Shown piece by piece: positions 8,711 to 17,214 of a stretch of 36,309 nt of DNA (its first letter is position 1; every line of letters starts with the position of its first letter). This DNA is from Xanthobacter autotrophicus (lineage in GTDB: Bacteria; Pseudomonadota; Alphaproteobacteria; Rhizobiales; Xanthobacteraceae), in contig NZ_JAIVFN010000036.1 in the NCBI RefSeq assembly GCF_030015065.1, positions 1 to 36,309 of the forward strand, read 5' to 3'. Made by a program: the position numbers and the translations under genes. The notes under the pieces are model-generated. The model worked only from the letters and a program-made list of their open reading frames with translations, made no database searches and had not been told where the DNA came from.

Positions 8711-9073
8711 GCCGGATCGTCCTCTCCTGTCGCGGATGTCGTCCTCGTGACCCGTTTCGCCGGCGCGCGGTGTCGGTCGCAGTGGATCCCGGGGGCGCGC
8801 GCGGCGTCATCCGGTAAAAATGAGCAACCCGCCCTTGCCTTGGCGCGGCTTGGGCGGCAATGTCGGCGGCCCGGCTCCCGTCTCCCGGCGGGTGCCCGCG
8901 CGACGCTCCCTGCGTTCCGCGCAATCGCCACTTGGCGCGCGATCCACCTTGCCCGTGACAGCGGGGAAGGGCGGGGCGGGCGCCGTCCCCGAACGACGAG
9001 GCGGACCCACCGGCGGGACGTTAGGCGCCCGCGGCAGGCCGGCTCCAGAGCGAAGAGTGAACGGGCCAGGACC
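8711..9073. other. dnaA-dnaN intergenic region
   Basis: These 363 bases, about 70% GC, must hold the dnaN promoter and leader because the dnaA terminator lies just before. I see no clear -35/-10 pair, DnaA box or conserved RNA. The in-frame extension upstream of dnaN is Arg/Gly-rich with no homology and is not taken as coding. Confidence 0.5.
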
Positions 9074-10195
9074 ATGAAGGTCACCGTCGAGCGCGCCGAG
9101 CTTCTCAAATCGCTCAGCCACGTCCACCGCGTCGTGGAGCGGCGCAACACCATTCCGATCCTCGCCAACGTGCTGATCAAGGCGGGCAAGAACGGGCTGG
9201 AGCTGAAAGCCACCGACCTCGACCTGGAGGTGGTGGAGAGCGTTCCCGCCGAGACCGGCCAGGCCGGCGCCACCACCGTGCCCGCCCACGTGCTCTACGA
9301 CATCGTGCGCAAATTGCCCGAGGGCGCGCAGGTGCAGCTGGAGGCGGGCGGCGAGCGCGGCACCCTCACCGTCAAGGCCTCCCGCGCCCGGTTCTCGCTC
9401 CAGACCCTGCCCGAGGCCGACTTCCCGGACCTCGCGGCGGGCGAATTTTCCCACACCTTCAAGGTGAAGGGCGCGGACTTCCGGCGCCTGGTGGACAAGA
9501 CCCAGTTCGCCATCTCCACCGAGGAGACGCGTTATTACCTGAACGGCATCTATCTCCACGTCACCGAGGGCGCCGGCGGCAAGTCCATGCTGCGGGCGGT
9601 GGCCACCGACGGCCACCGCCTCGCCCAGGCGGAGCTGGAGGCGCCGGCGGGGTCGGCGGGGTTGCCCGGCGTCATCGTGCCGCGCAAGACCGTGGCCGAG
9701 ATCCAGAAGCTGCTGGAGGACAAGGAGGCGGAGGCGACCATCTCGCTGTCCACCACCAAGATAAGGGTGCAGGTGGGCTCCATCGTGCTCACCTCCAAGC
9801 TCATCGACGGCACCTTCCCCGATTATGGAAGGGTGATCCCCCAGGGCAACGACAAGACCCTGATGGTGGACAAGGACGAGTTCGCCGCCGCGGTGGACCG
9901 CGTCTCCACCGTGTCCAGCGAGCGCGGGCGGGCGGTCAAGCTGTCCCTGGCCGAGGGCAAGATGACGCTGTCGGTCACCAATCCCGATTCGGGCAGCGCC
10001 ACCGAGGAGCTGGAGGTGGACTACACCGCCGAGCCCCTCGATATCGGCTTCAACTCCCGCTACCTGCTGGACATCACCTCGCAGCTGGAAGGCGATACGG
10101 CGGAACTGAAGCTGGCCGACCCCGGCTCGCCCACCCTGGTGCGCGATTCCACCAAGACGGATGCGCTCTACGTCCTCATGCCCATGCGGGTGTGA
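9074..10195 (+). CDS. dnaN: DNA polymerase III beta sliding clamp
   Basis: DnaN forms the ring dimer that tethers DNA polymerase III to the template. The 373-residue protein starts MKVTVERAELLKSLSHVHRVVERRNTIPIL, the standard alphaproteobacterial N-terminus, which fixes the ATG at 9074. Further marks are ATDLDLEV, the RYYLNGIYLH and ATDGHRLAQAEL segments of domain 2, LIDGTFPDYGRVIP, and the C-terminal YVLMPMRV that lines the partner-binding cleft. Length is normal (366-375). recF follows after 77 bp, the usual dnaN-recF pairing. Confidence 0.98.
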   Translation: MKVTVERAELLKSLSHVHRVVERRNTIPILANVLIKAGKNGLELKATDLDLEVVESVPAETGQAGATTVPAHVLYDIVRKLPEGAQVQLEAGGERGTLTVKASRARFSLQTLPEADFPDLAAGEFSHTFKVKGADFRRLVDKTQFAISTEETRYYLNGIYLHVTEGAGGKSMLRAVATDGHRLAQAELEAPAGSAGLPGVIVPRKTVAEIQKLLEDKEAEATISLSTTKIRVQVGSIVLTSKLIDGTFPDYGRVIPQGNDKTLMVDKDEFAAAVDRVSTVSSERGRAVKLSLAEGKMTLSVTNPDSGSATEELEVDYTAEPLDIGFNSRYLLDITSQLEGDTAELKLADPGSPTLVRDSTKTDALYVLMPMRV

Positions 10196-10272
10196 GACGG
10201 GCCCGCATTTCGATCGCCATCGCGTGTCCTGCGGGAACGGCCGCATCTGATTGAAGACCGGCCCGCAGGTCC

Positions 10273-11409
10273 ATGCCCCACGCCGCCATCCGCAAGCTCA
10301 CCCTCACCGCCTTCCGGTCCTATCCGTCGGCGCAGGTGAGGGTTGAGGACGGGCCGGTGGTGCTCACCGGGCCGAACGGGGCGGGCAAGACCAACATTCT
10401 CGAAGCCCTGTCCTTCCTCTCCCCCGGCCGGGGGCTGCGGCGGGCCCAGCTCGGCGAGATCGGCCATCGCGCGCCGGGCGCCGCCGGCGAGGCGCCGTGG
10501 GCGGTCTCCGCGCTGGTGGAGGGGGCGCTGGGCGAGGTCCGCCTCGGCACCGGCCACGACCCGGCGCAGGAAGGCGGGGTGCGGCGCTGCCGCATCGACG
10601 GCGAGCCGGTGCCCTCCGCGAATGCCTTCCTCGATCATCTGAAAGTGCTGTGGCTGACGCCGGAGATGGACGGACTGTTCCTCGGCCCGCCCGGCGACCG
10701 GCGGCGCTATCTCGACCGTCTGGTGCTGGCGGTGGATGGGGCCCATGGCACCCGGGTCAACGGCCTGGAACGGGCGCTGCGCTCGCGCAACCGGCTTCTG
10801 GAGGAGAACGGCTCGGCGCGCTTCCTCGATGCGGTGGAGCACGAGGTGGCGGAGCTCGCCGTGGCGGTGGCGGCGGCGCGGCTGGAGACGGTGGCTCGCC
10901 TTGCCGCCGAGATTGCCGGCCACCGCGACGACGCCTCCCTCTTCCCCTTCGCGGAGCTGGCGCTGGACGGGGCAGTGGAGCGGCTGATCGCCGTCCATCC
11001 GGCGCTGGAGGTGGAGGACCGTTACCGCGCCATCCTGCGCGACAACCGTCCCCGCGACCGGGCGGCCGGCCGCACGCTGGAGGGTCCGCACCTCACCGAT
11101 TTATCGGTGAGCCATGGCGAGAAGCAGTTGCCCGCCGCGCGCTGCTCCACGGGGGAACAGAAATCCCTGCTCATCGGCCTCACCCTGTCCCATGCGCGGC
11201 TGGTGGCCTCCATGCAGGGGCTCTCCCCGGTCCTGCTGCTGGACGACGTGGTGGCCTATCTCGACGCCGCGCGCCGCACCGGCCTGTTCGAGGCGCTGGC
11301 CCGCCTCGGCGCACAGGTGTGGATGACGGGCGCCGACCCTTCCGCCTTCGCGGCGCTGGAGCGCGCCGAGCGCTTCACGGTGGCGCCGGGGGCCATCGCG
11401 CGGGGGTGA
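10273..11409 (+). CDS. recF: DNA replication and repair protein RecF
   Basis: RecF is an SMC-like ATPase that works with RecO and RecR to load RecA at gaps. The 378-residue protein begins IRKLTLTAFRSYPS with Walker A GPNGAGKTN at 33-41. It has the RecF stretch FLGPPGDRRRYLDRL, the signature region STGEQKSLLIGLTLSHARL, and Walker B/D-loop VLLLDDVVAYLDAARR. The usual FSELD of the Walker B region is VAYLD here. The ATG at 10273 comes 77 bp after dnaN. The gene ends the dnaN-recF unit; gyrB, often next, is absent and the catabolic island begins instead. Confidence 0.96.
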   Translation: MPHAAIRKLTLTAFRSYPSAQVRVEDGPVVLTGPNGAGKTNILEALSFLSPGRGLRRAQLGEIGHRAPGAAGEAPWAVSALVEGALGEVRLGTGHDPAQEGGVRRCRIDGEPVPSANAFLDHLKVLWLTPEMDGLFLGPPGDRRRYLDRLVLAVDGAHGTRVNGLERALRSRNRLLEENGSARFLDAVEHEVAELAVAVAAARLETVARLAAEIAGHRDDASLFPFAELALDGAVERLIAVHPALEVEDRYRAILRDNRPRDRAAGRTLEGPHLTDLSVSHGEKQLPAARCSTGEQKSLLIGLTLSHARLVASMQGLSPVLLLDDVVAYLDAARRTGLFEALARLGAQVWMTGADPSAFAALERAERFTVAPGAIARG

Positions 11410-11553
11410 GGGCGCGGACAGCCTTCGAGGGTGCATTCCGGACGCATGCCGCGGCCGCGGAATGCATGCCGGGGCCAGCGCAAGGGGGCTGCCAAGCCGG
11501 CCGTTTCAGCCTCATGGACAATCGCATCTCGCTTTGACCTGAAGCGCGGTTGA

Positions 11554-11590
11554 CCCCCTCTCCCGCCTGCGGGGGAGGGTTGGGGAGGGG
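11554..11590. repeat. Dispersed REP-like palindrome
   Basis: CCCTCTCCCGC, a CTGC centre and GGGGGAGGG, followed by TTGGGGAGGGG. The same core (CCCTCTCCCGC-nTGC-GGGGGAG) occurs at 30240-30267. Such elements are scattered between genes in many Hyphomicrobiales. It lies between recF and the transporter promoter. Confidence 0.6.
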
Positions 11591-11625
11591 CTGGTCCCTG
11601 CCAATGCGGCCCTGAACAACCCCGC

Positions 11626-11659
11626 TTGACTCCCTTCTAACTAAACATCATATATCATG
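11626..11659 (+). promoter_or_regulatory. Promoter and predicted operator of the transporter-SDR operon
   Basis: TTGACT (11626-11631) is followed after 17 bp by CATATA (11649-11654). Over the -10 lies CATCATATATCATG (11646-11659), one base from the perfect palindrome CATGATATATCATG. A similar 14-mer sits in the same position at the gldA-like promoter (19157-19170), so both are proposed binding sites of the GntR/FCD regulator in this island. A site over the -10 fits repression. GACTC at 11628-11632 is also a GANTC methylation site overlapping the -35. Confidence 0.6.
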
Positions 11660-11690
11660 CATACTAATAAGACGACACAAGGGAGGGATC

Positions 11691-12944
11691 ATGATCCGGC
11701 AAATTGTGAGCGGAACACTGGCGCTTGCGGTAGCGTCCGTCTTTGGCCTCGCCCCGGCATGGGCCGAACCGCAGGATGTGATGGTGGGCTTCGTGCTGCC
11801 GTTGTCCGGCGGCTCGGCCACCATCGGCAACCAGACCAGGCTCGGCGCCCAGGTGGCGGCCGAGCAGATCAACGCGGCGGGCGGCATCGCCTCTCTCGGC
11901 GGGGCGAAGCTGAAGCTGATCTTCGCCGACAGCCAGTCCAAGCCCGACATCGGCGCGTCTGAGACCGAGCGCCTGATCCAGCGCGAGAACGTCTCGCTGC
12001 TGGTGGGCGCCTATAACAGCGCCGTCACCTTCCCCGCCTCCGAGGTGGCCGAGCGCTACAAGACGCCGTGGATCGTCACCGGCGCGGTGAAGGACGAGAT
12101 CACCGAGCGCGGCTTCAAATACGTGTTCCGCCCCAACAACAAGGCCACCTACGACGCGCGCGAGCAGCTCGACGCCATGGACCTGCTGAAGAAGGAGACC
12201 GGCAAGGGCCCTGCAAGCATCGGCCTGTTCTACGAGGGCACCGACTGGGGCCGCTCCCACGCCGCCAACATCAAGAAGTTCGCCAGGGAGCGCGGCTACG
12301 CCATCTCCCTCGACGAGAGCTTCCCGCCCAACCAGGTGGATTTCACCGCCCAGCTGCTGAAGATCCGCGCGTCGAAGCCCGAGGCGCTCATCGTGGTGGC
12401 CTATACGCCGGACCACCTCTTGTTCACCCGCCAGTATTTCGAGAACAAGATCAACATTCCCTTCGGCATCCACTCGGTGGGCGGCGGCTCGGAAGACCCC
12501 TCCTTCTACAAGGCGGTGCCGCAGAAGGCGGTGGACTATCTGTTCGTGCAGGAAGACTGGCAGATCGACCGCCTGAAGACCGACACCGACCCGCGCGTGC
12601 TCGACGCCAACACCCGCTTCAAGGCGCAGGCCGGCTACGACATCAACTCCTACGGCGCCCAGGGCATCTCTAACGTCTACCTCATCAAGGACGTGCTGGA
12701 GCGCGCCGCCTCCACCGACCGGGACAAGATCCGCGACGCGCTGGCGGCCACCGACATCACCTCCGGCATGCCGCTCATCGTGGGCTACCAGCGCATCAAG
12801 TTCGACGAGCAGGGCCAGAACACCTTCGGCCACGGGGTGATTTCCGAGAATATCGGCGGCGAGCGCCGCACCATCTGGCCCTCCGCCAACCGCGCGCCCG
12901 ACACCAAGCCGGTGTGGCCGGTGCCGGACTGGTCGGCGCGCTGA
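11691..12944 (+). CDS. ABC transporter substrate-binding protein, branched-chain amino acid type
   Basis: A periplasmic binding protein of the LivJ/LivK (Peripla_BP_6) class, 417 residues. Residues 1-25 are a signal peptide ending APAWA/E. The mature chain starts with the family's VMVGFVLPLSGGSATIGNQ, then AAEQINAAGG, ERLIQRENVSLLVGAYNS and AVTFPASEVAERYKTPWI, which outline the first lobe. The ATG at 11691 has GGGAGG just upstream. It is first in an operon with two permeases, two ATPases and an SDR. This class also imports aromatic acids, urea, amides and other small organics, so the operon does not imply amino acid uptake. A strong hairpin follows the stop and may protect this mRNA segment. 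Confidence 0.9.
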   Translation: MIRQIVSGTLALAVASVFGLAPAWAEPQDVMVGFVLPLSGGSATIGNQTRLGAQVAAEQINAAGGIASLGGAKLKLIFADSQSKPDIGASETERLIQRENVSLLVGAYNSAVTFPASEVAERYKTPWIVTGAVKDEITERGFKYVFRPNNKATYDAREQLDAMDLLKKETGKGPASIGLFYEGTDWGRSHAANIKKFARERGYAISLDESFPPNQVDFTAQLLKIRASKPEALIVVAYTPDHLLFTRQYFENKINIPFGIHSVGGGSEDPSFYKAVPQKAVDYLFVQEDWQIDRLKTDTDPRVLDANTRFKAQAGYDINSYGAQGISNVYLIKDVLERAASTDRDKIRDALAATDITSGMPLIVGYQRIKFDEQGQNTFGHGVISENIGGERRTIWPSANRAPDTKPVWPVPDWSAR

Positions 12945-12967
12945 AGCTTGCTTCCGCGCGAGGCATA

Positions 12968-12993
12968 AGGGGCGCCGGTTGGCCGGCGCCCCT
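12968..12993 (+). promoter_or_regulatory. Intercistronic hairpin between binding-protein and permease genes
   Basis: AGGGGCGCCGG and CCGGCGCCCCT form a perfect 11-bp stem around TTGG. No T run follows, so it is more likely a 3' stabiliser or partial terminator that lets the binding protein outnumber the membrane subunits, as known for maltose-type operons. Confidence 0.55.
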
Positions 12994-13071
12994 CCTCACC
13001 CGATCCCAATTCCCGTCCCCGATCCCGGACGGCGCCGGCCCGCCGCGCGCCGTCCCCACGGAGGTGACCCC

Positions 13072-13956
13072 ATGGATGCCCTGACCCTTTCCTTTGCGGT
13101 CATCAACGGACTTCTGCTCGGTGGAATTTACGGCGGCGTCGCCCTCGGGCTGAGCCTCATCTTCGGCGTCATGCGCGTCATCAATTTCGCCCACGGCTCG
13201 TTCCTGATGCTGGCCATGTATTGCTCGTATCTGCTTTGGGCGAGCCTTGGGGTGCATCCCTATGTGAGTATCCTCGTCACCGTGCCGTTCCTGTTCGCCG
13301 TCGGCTACGTGGTGCAGAGCGTGGTCATCTCCCCGCTCATCCGCCGCGAGCGGGCGCTGGTGGTGGAGCCCACCAGCGCGCTGCTGCTCACCGCCGGCGT
13401 CTATCTCGTGGTGGACAACAGCGTGCTCATGGCCTTCGGGCCGGACGTGCGCTCGGTGACCACCGACATCACCTATGAATCCATCTTCGTCGCCGGCCTG
13501 CCCATCAACATGGCGCGGCTCATCGGCTTTGCCGCCGCCATCCTCGTGGCCTTCGCTTTGTCGTTCTGGCTGAAGCATTCGGACATGGGCCGCGCCATCC
13601 GCGCCACGGCGCAGAACCGGGATGCGGCGGCCATGTCCGGCATCAACGTGCCGCTCATCTACAACGTCACCTTCGGCCTCGGCTGCGCCGTGCTCGGCCT
13701 GTTCGGGGCGCTGCTGGTGCCGTTCTTCTCCATCACCCCCACCATCGGCCTGTCGTTCGGCATCAAGTCGTTCCTGGTGGTGGTGCTGGGCGGCATCGGG
13801 TCCATCCCGGGCTCGATCCTCGGCGGGCTGCTGCTCGGGGTGTTCGAATCGGTGGCTGCCCAGTTCGTCACCGCCACCTCGGCGGCGATCTTCTCCTTCG
13901 GCCTGTTCATCGTGATCCTGCTCATGCGGCCTGCCGGCCTCATGGGACGAGCTTGA
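13072..13956 (+). CDS. Branched-chain-amino-acid-type ABC transporter permease (LivH family)
   Basis: An inner-membrane permease of 294 residues with about eight hydrophobic segments. It begins with the LivH-type LLLGGIYGGVALGLSLIFGVM and VINFAHGSFLMLAMY motifs. The EAA-like cytoplasmic loop is GRAIRATAQNRDAAAMSGIN, and a later segment reads VVVLGGIGSIPGSILGGLLLG, typical of the family. The ATG at 13072 follows a near-perfect Shine-Dalgarno GGAGGTGA at 13060-13067; upstream in-frame starts would add a Pro/Arg-rich leader that overlaps the hairpin. It pairs with the next permease to form the channel. Substrate unknown. Confidence 0.93.
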   Translation: MDALTLSFAVINGLLLGGIYGGVALGLSLIFGVMRVINFAHGSFLMLAMYCSYLLWASLGVHPYVSILVTVPFLFAVGYVVQSVVISPLIRRERALVVEPTSALLLTAGVYLVVDNSVLMAFGPDVRSVTTDITYESIFVAGLPINMARLIGFAAAILVAFALSFWLKHSDMGRAIRATAQNRDAAAMSGINVPLIYNVTFGLGCAVLGLFGALLVPFFSITPTIGLSFGIKSFLVVVLGGIGSIPGSILGGLLLGVFESVAAQFVTATSAAIFSFGLFIVILLMRPAGLMGRA

Positions 13957-13973
13957 GAAGGCACGGGTCCTCC

Positions 13974-14993
13974 ATGCGCGTCTCCTTCACCCTCATCCTC
14001 GGCCTGCCGCTGCTCGTGGCGGCGCTGATCCTGCCGTTCGTGGTCGCCGACAATTACGTGGTCCATTCGGCGGCCATGGTGCTCTATTTCGCCTACATGG
14101 CCTCGTCGTGGAACTTCGTCTGCGGCTATGTGGGGCAGGTGTCGCTGGGCCACGCCGCCTTCTCCGGCATCGCCGGCTATGCCAGCGTGCTGCTGTTCAC
14201 CGGGCTCGGGCTGTCGCCCTGGATCGGCATGATCCTCGGCGGCATCCTGGCGGCGGCCATCTCGGTGCCGGTGGGCTATGCCACCTTCCGGCTGAAGGGG
14301 CCCTATTTCACCCTCACCAGCATCGCCTTTGCCGAGATCCTGCGCATCTGGCTGGAGAATACCGACGCGTTCCTCGGCATCCCGCTGAAGGGCGCGCAGG
14401 GGCTCACGGTTCCGCCGGTAGGCGGCACGAGCTTTGTTGCCTTCCAGTTCGACGGCAAGCTGCCCTATTACTTCATCATCCTCGCCATGCTGGTGGGGGT
14501 GATGGCGGCGACCCGGCTCATGGAGCGCTCGCGGCTGGGCTTTTACCTGAAAGCCATCCGCGGCAACCGCGACGGCTCCGAGGCGCTGGGCATCGACCCC
14601 ACCCGCTACTGCCTCACCGCGCTGGCGCTCTCCGCCTTCCTCACCGGCCTCGGCGGCGCCTATTACGCGCAGCTGTTCCGCTACATCAATCCCGAGCGGA
14701 ACATGGGCATCGACCTGTCCATCGACATGGCGGTCATGACCATCGTGGGCGGGCAGGGCACCATTCTCGGCCCGACGCTGGGGGCGCTGGTGCTGCATCC
14801 CGTGGGCGAGGTGGTGCGCGCGACCCTCGGCGGGCACGTGCTGGGGCTACACCTCATCCTCTACGGCGTCGTGCTGATGCTGGCGGTGCTGTATTTCCCG
14901 AAAGGCATCATCGCCCCGCTCCAGCGCTGGCTCGCACCCGCGCCGAAAGCGCCCGCGCCCGTCGTGAAGCCGAAGGAGGTCGAGGGACGATGA
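13974..14993 (+). CDS. Branched-chain-amino-acid-type ABC transporter permease (LivM family)
   Basis: The second permease, 339 residues, with about nine or ten hydrophobic segments. Family marks are NFVCGYVGQVSLGHAAFSGIAGY near residue 40, GPYFTLTSIAFAEILR, the loop RSRLGFYLKAIRGNRDGSEALGID, and MTIVGGQGTILGPTLGA near the C-terminus. I chose the ATG at 13974; a TTG at 13953 that overlaps the preceding stop is possible but weaker. The tail (PAPKAPAPVVKPKE) is Pro/Lys-rich. Its stop overlaps the next ATPase start by four bases (ATGA), so subunit synthesis is coupled. Confidence 0.93.
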   Translation: MRVSFTLILGLPLLVAALILPFVVADNYVVHSAAMVLYFAYMASSWNFVCGYVGQVSLGHAAFSGIAGYASVLLFTGLGLSPWIGMILGGILAAAISVPVGYATFRLKGPYFTLTSIAFAEILRIWLENTDAFLGIPLKGAQGLTVPPVGGTSFVAFQFDGKLPYYFIILAMLVGVMAATRLMERSRLGFYLKAIRGNRDGSEALGIDPTRYCLTALALSAFLTGLGGAYYAQLFRYINPERNMGIDLSIDMAVMTIVGGQGTILGPTLGALVLHPVGEVVRATLGGHVLGLHLILYGVVLMLAVLYFPKGIIAPLQRWLAPAPKAPAPVVKPKEVEGR

Positions 14994-15727
14994 GCAACCG
15001 CATCCTCGAGGTGGAGTGCATCTCCAAGCGCTTCGGCGGCTTGCAGGCCGTCTCTCCCTTCTCCTTCCACATGGACAAGGGCGAGATCCTCGGCCTGCTC
15101 GGCCCAAACGGCGCCGGCAAGACCACCGCGTTCAACATGATCGCCGGGGCGCTGCGCACCGACACCGGCGCCATCCGCTTCAACGGCCGCGACATCGTGG
15201 GCGAGAAGCCGTGGGACATCTGTCGCCTCGGCATCGCCCGCACCTTCCAGCTGTCGAAGCCGTTCGGCGGCCTCTCCGTGGTGGAGAACGTGATGGTGGG
15301 CGCCTTCGTGCGCACCGCCTCCGAAGCCGAGGCGCGGGCCGAGGCGGAGAAGGTGGTGGACTTCCTCGGCCTGTCCGCCAAGGCGTGCACGGATGCCGAG
15401 GACCTGACCGCCTTCGACCGGCGCAAGCTGGAACTGGGGCGGGCGCTCGCCACCGGCCCGCGCCTGCTGCTGATGGACGAGGTGGTGGCCGGCGCCACCC
15501 CCACCGAGGCCCAGGAGATGGTGGCGCTGGTGCGCCGGGTGCGCGACCTCGGCGTGTCCATCCTCATCGTCGAGCATGTGATGAAGGTGATCATGGGCCT
15601 GTCGGACCGGGTCATCGTGCTCGACTACGGCAAGCTCATCGCCGACGGACCGCCGCAGCAGGTGGTGAACCAGCCCGACGTGCTGAAGGCCTATTTCGGA
15701 GAGCGCTATGTCCATGCTCGGGCTTGA
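14990..15727 (+). CDS. ABC transporter ATP-binding protein (LivG family) with degenerate signature
   Basis: A cytoplasmic ATPase of 245 residues that powers the LivH/LivM pair. Walker A is GPNGAGKTT at 38-46, and the LivG-type Q-loop sequence GIARTFQLSKPFGGLSVVENV follows. The signature motif is unusual: at 139-148 the protein reads LTAFDRRKLE where LSxGQxRRLE is expected. Walker B is LLLMDE at 159-164, followed by VVAGATPTE in place of the common PAAGMNPTE. The switch His in LIVEHVMK is present. Similar LTLxxRKRLE variants occur in LivG proteins of some non-amino-acid importers, so loss of function is not implied. The start ATG overlaps the livM-type stop. Confidence 0.92.
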   Translation: MSNRILEVECISKRFGGLQAVSPFSFHMDKGEILGLLGPNGAGKTTAFNMIAGALRTDTGAIRFNGRDIVGEKPWDICRLGIARTFQLSKPFGGLSVVENVMVGAFVRTASEAEARAEAEKVVDFLGLSAKACTDAEDLTAFDRRKLELGRALATGPRLLLMDEVVAGATPTEAQEMVALVRRVRDLGVSILIVEHVMKVIMGLSDRVIVLDYGKLIADGPPQQVVNQPDVLKAYFGERYVHARA

Positions 15728-16469
15728 GAATACCGCGCCCCAGCGGGGCGGGCGGGAGGCGCCCGCGCTTGAGGTGAAGGACCTGTGGTCCGGCTATGGC
15801 GAGCAGGATGTGCTACGCGGCATCGACATCGCGTTGAAGCCGGGCTCCATCGTGGCGCTGATCGGCGCCAACGGGGCCGGCAAGTCCACGCTCCTGCGCA
15901 CCATTTCCGGCCTCATCCGGCCGCGACGGGGCGAGATCCGCCTCGGCGGCGAGGTGCTTTCGGGCCTTCCGCCGCACCGCATCGTGGAGCGCGGCTTCGT
16001 GCAGTCGCCGGAGGGCAAGCAACTCTTCCTCGACATGTCCATCCGCGAGAATCTGCTGGTGGGCGCCGCCAACCCGCGCGCGCGGGCGCGGCGGGAGGCG
16101 ACGCTGGAGGAGGTGTTCGACCTCTTCCCCATCCTGAAGGAGCGGCAGGCCTGCAACGCCTCCACCCTGTCGGGCGGGCAGCAGCAGATGGTGGCGGTGG
16201 GTCGCGCGCTCATGGCCCTGCCGCGGGTGCTGGCGCTGGACGAGCCGTCGCTCGGCCTTGCCCCCATCATGGTGGATCGCCTGTTCGAGAGCATCGCCCG
16301 CATCCGGGAACGCGATCTCACCATCCTCATCATCGAGCAGAACGTGTTCCAGGTGCTGGAGATGGCGGACCACGGCTACGTGCTGGAGAACGGTGCCGTG
16401 ACCCTCTCGGGCACCGGGCCGGACCTACTTGCGAACGATCATCTCAGGGCGAGCTATCTGGGGCTGTGA
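15708..16469 (+). CDS. ABC transporter ATP-binding protein (LivF family)
   Basis: The partner ATPase, 253 residues. Walker A GANGAGKST is at 53-61, the LivF-type VQSPEGKQLFLDMSIRENLL is near 98-117, an intact LSGGQQQM signature is at 154-161, and Walker B LALDEPSLGLAPI follows at 175-187 with the switch His region replaced by LIIEQNV, normal for LivF. So this half keeps a canonical signature while the LivG-type half does not. The first 20 residues are a loose extension. Its start overlaps the preceding ATPase gene by 20 bases, with GGAGAG just upstream; the SDR gene follows after 28 bp. Confidence 0.93.
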   Translation: MSMLGLENTAPQRGGREAPALEVKDLWSGYGEQDVLRGIDIALKPGSIVALIGANGAGKSTLLRTISGLIRPRRGEIRLGGEVLSGLPPHRIVERGFVQSPEGKQLFLDMSIRENLLVGAANPRARARREATLEEVFDLFPILKERQACNASTLSGGQQQMVAVGRALMALPRVLALDEPSLGLAPIMVDRLFESIARIRERDLTILIIEQNVFQVLEMADHGYVLENGAVTLSGTGPDLLANDHLRASYLGL

Positions 16470-16497
16470 GCCCGCCGCCCCATCGGGAGAGACCCAC

Positions 16498-17202
16498 ATG
16501 ACTGCTTTGGAGCGCGTCGCCGTCATCACCGGCGGCGGCACGGGGATCGGCCGCGCGGTGGCCGAGCATCTGCTCGGCGACGGCTACACGGTGGTGGCGG
16601 CCGGCCGCGACCGGGATGACGACCTGCCGGCGGCCATCGGCTTCGCCGAGCTGGACGTGACCGACGCGGCGGCGGTGGCGGCCTTCGCCGCTGGCTTTCC
16701 ATGCCTGTCGGCGCTGGTGAACTGCGCCGGCATCATCCTGCATGACGCGAAGGAACTGACGCCGGAGGGTTTCGCCAGGGTCATCGACGTGAACCTCAAC
16801 GGCTCCAACATCGTGACCCTCGCCTTCCGTGCCGCGCTGGCGCAGGCGGGCGGGGCGGTGGTGAACACCGCCTCCATGTGGAGCTATTTCGGCTCGGGAC
16901 GGAATCCGGCCTATGCGGCCAGCAAGGGCGCCGTCCTCCAGCTCACCCGCTCCCACGCGGTGGGGTTCGCGGCCGAGGGCATCCGCGTGAACGCGGTGGC
17001 GCCGGGCTGGATCGAGACCCGCCTGTCCGCTGGCGCGTTGCTCAATCCCGAGCGGGCGGGGCCCATCATGGCGCGCATCCCCATGCAGCGCTGGGGCAAG
17101 CCCGCTGACGTGGCGCAGGTGGTGGGCTTCCTCCTGTCCCCGGCGGCGGCCTATGTGACGGGCGCCATCATCCCCGTGGATGGCGGCTACGGGATCGCGT
17201 GA
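16498..17202 (+). CDS. Short-chain dehydrogenase/reductase (SDR)
   Basis: A classical SDR of 234 residues that should oxidise a hydroxyl or reduce a keto group with NAD(P). The cofactor loop TGGGTGIG is at 11-18, LDVTD at 52-56, NCAGI at 75-79, and the active site comprises Ser126, Tyr139 and Lys143 (YAASK). The family C-terminus PVDGGYGIA is intact. The ATG at 16498 lies 28 bp after the transporter ATPase gene with GGGAGAG upstream, so it is the last gene of the operon. The likely role is a redox step on the imported compound. Its 3' end lies 12 bp from the end of the convergent gntR gene. The sequence does not reveal the substrate. Confidence 0.93.
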   Translation: MTALERVAVITGGGTGIGRAVAEHLLGDGYTVVAAGRDRDDDLPAAIGFAELDVTDAAAVAAFAAGFPCLSALVNCAGIILHDAKELTPEGFARVIDVNLNGSNIVTLAFRAALAQAGGAVVNTASMWSYFGSGRNPAYAASKGAVLQLTRSHAVGFAAEGIRVNAVAPGWIETRLSAGALLNPERAGPIMARIPMQRWGKPADVAQVVGFLLSPAAAYVTGAIIPVDGGYGIA

Positions 17203-17214
17203 GGGGCGTTCGCC

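Noticed and set aside
6855-8924. Long minus-strand open frame opposite dnaA
   Set aside because: It covers the reverse of a certain gene. Its His/Gly/Arg-rich translation has no domain, and stop codons are rare in antisense frames at this GC content.
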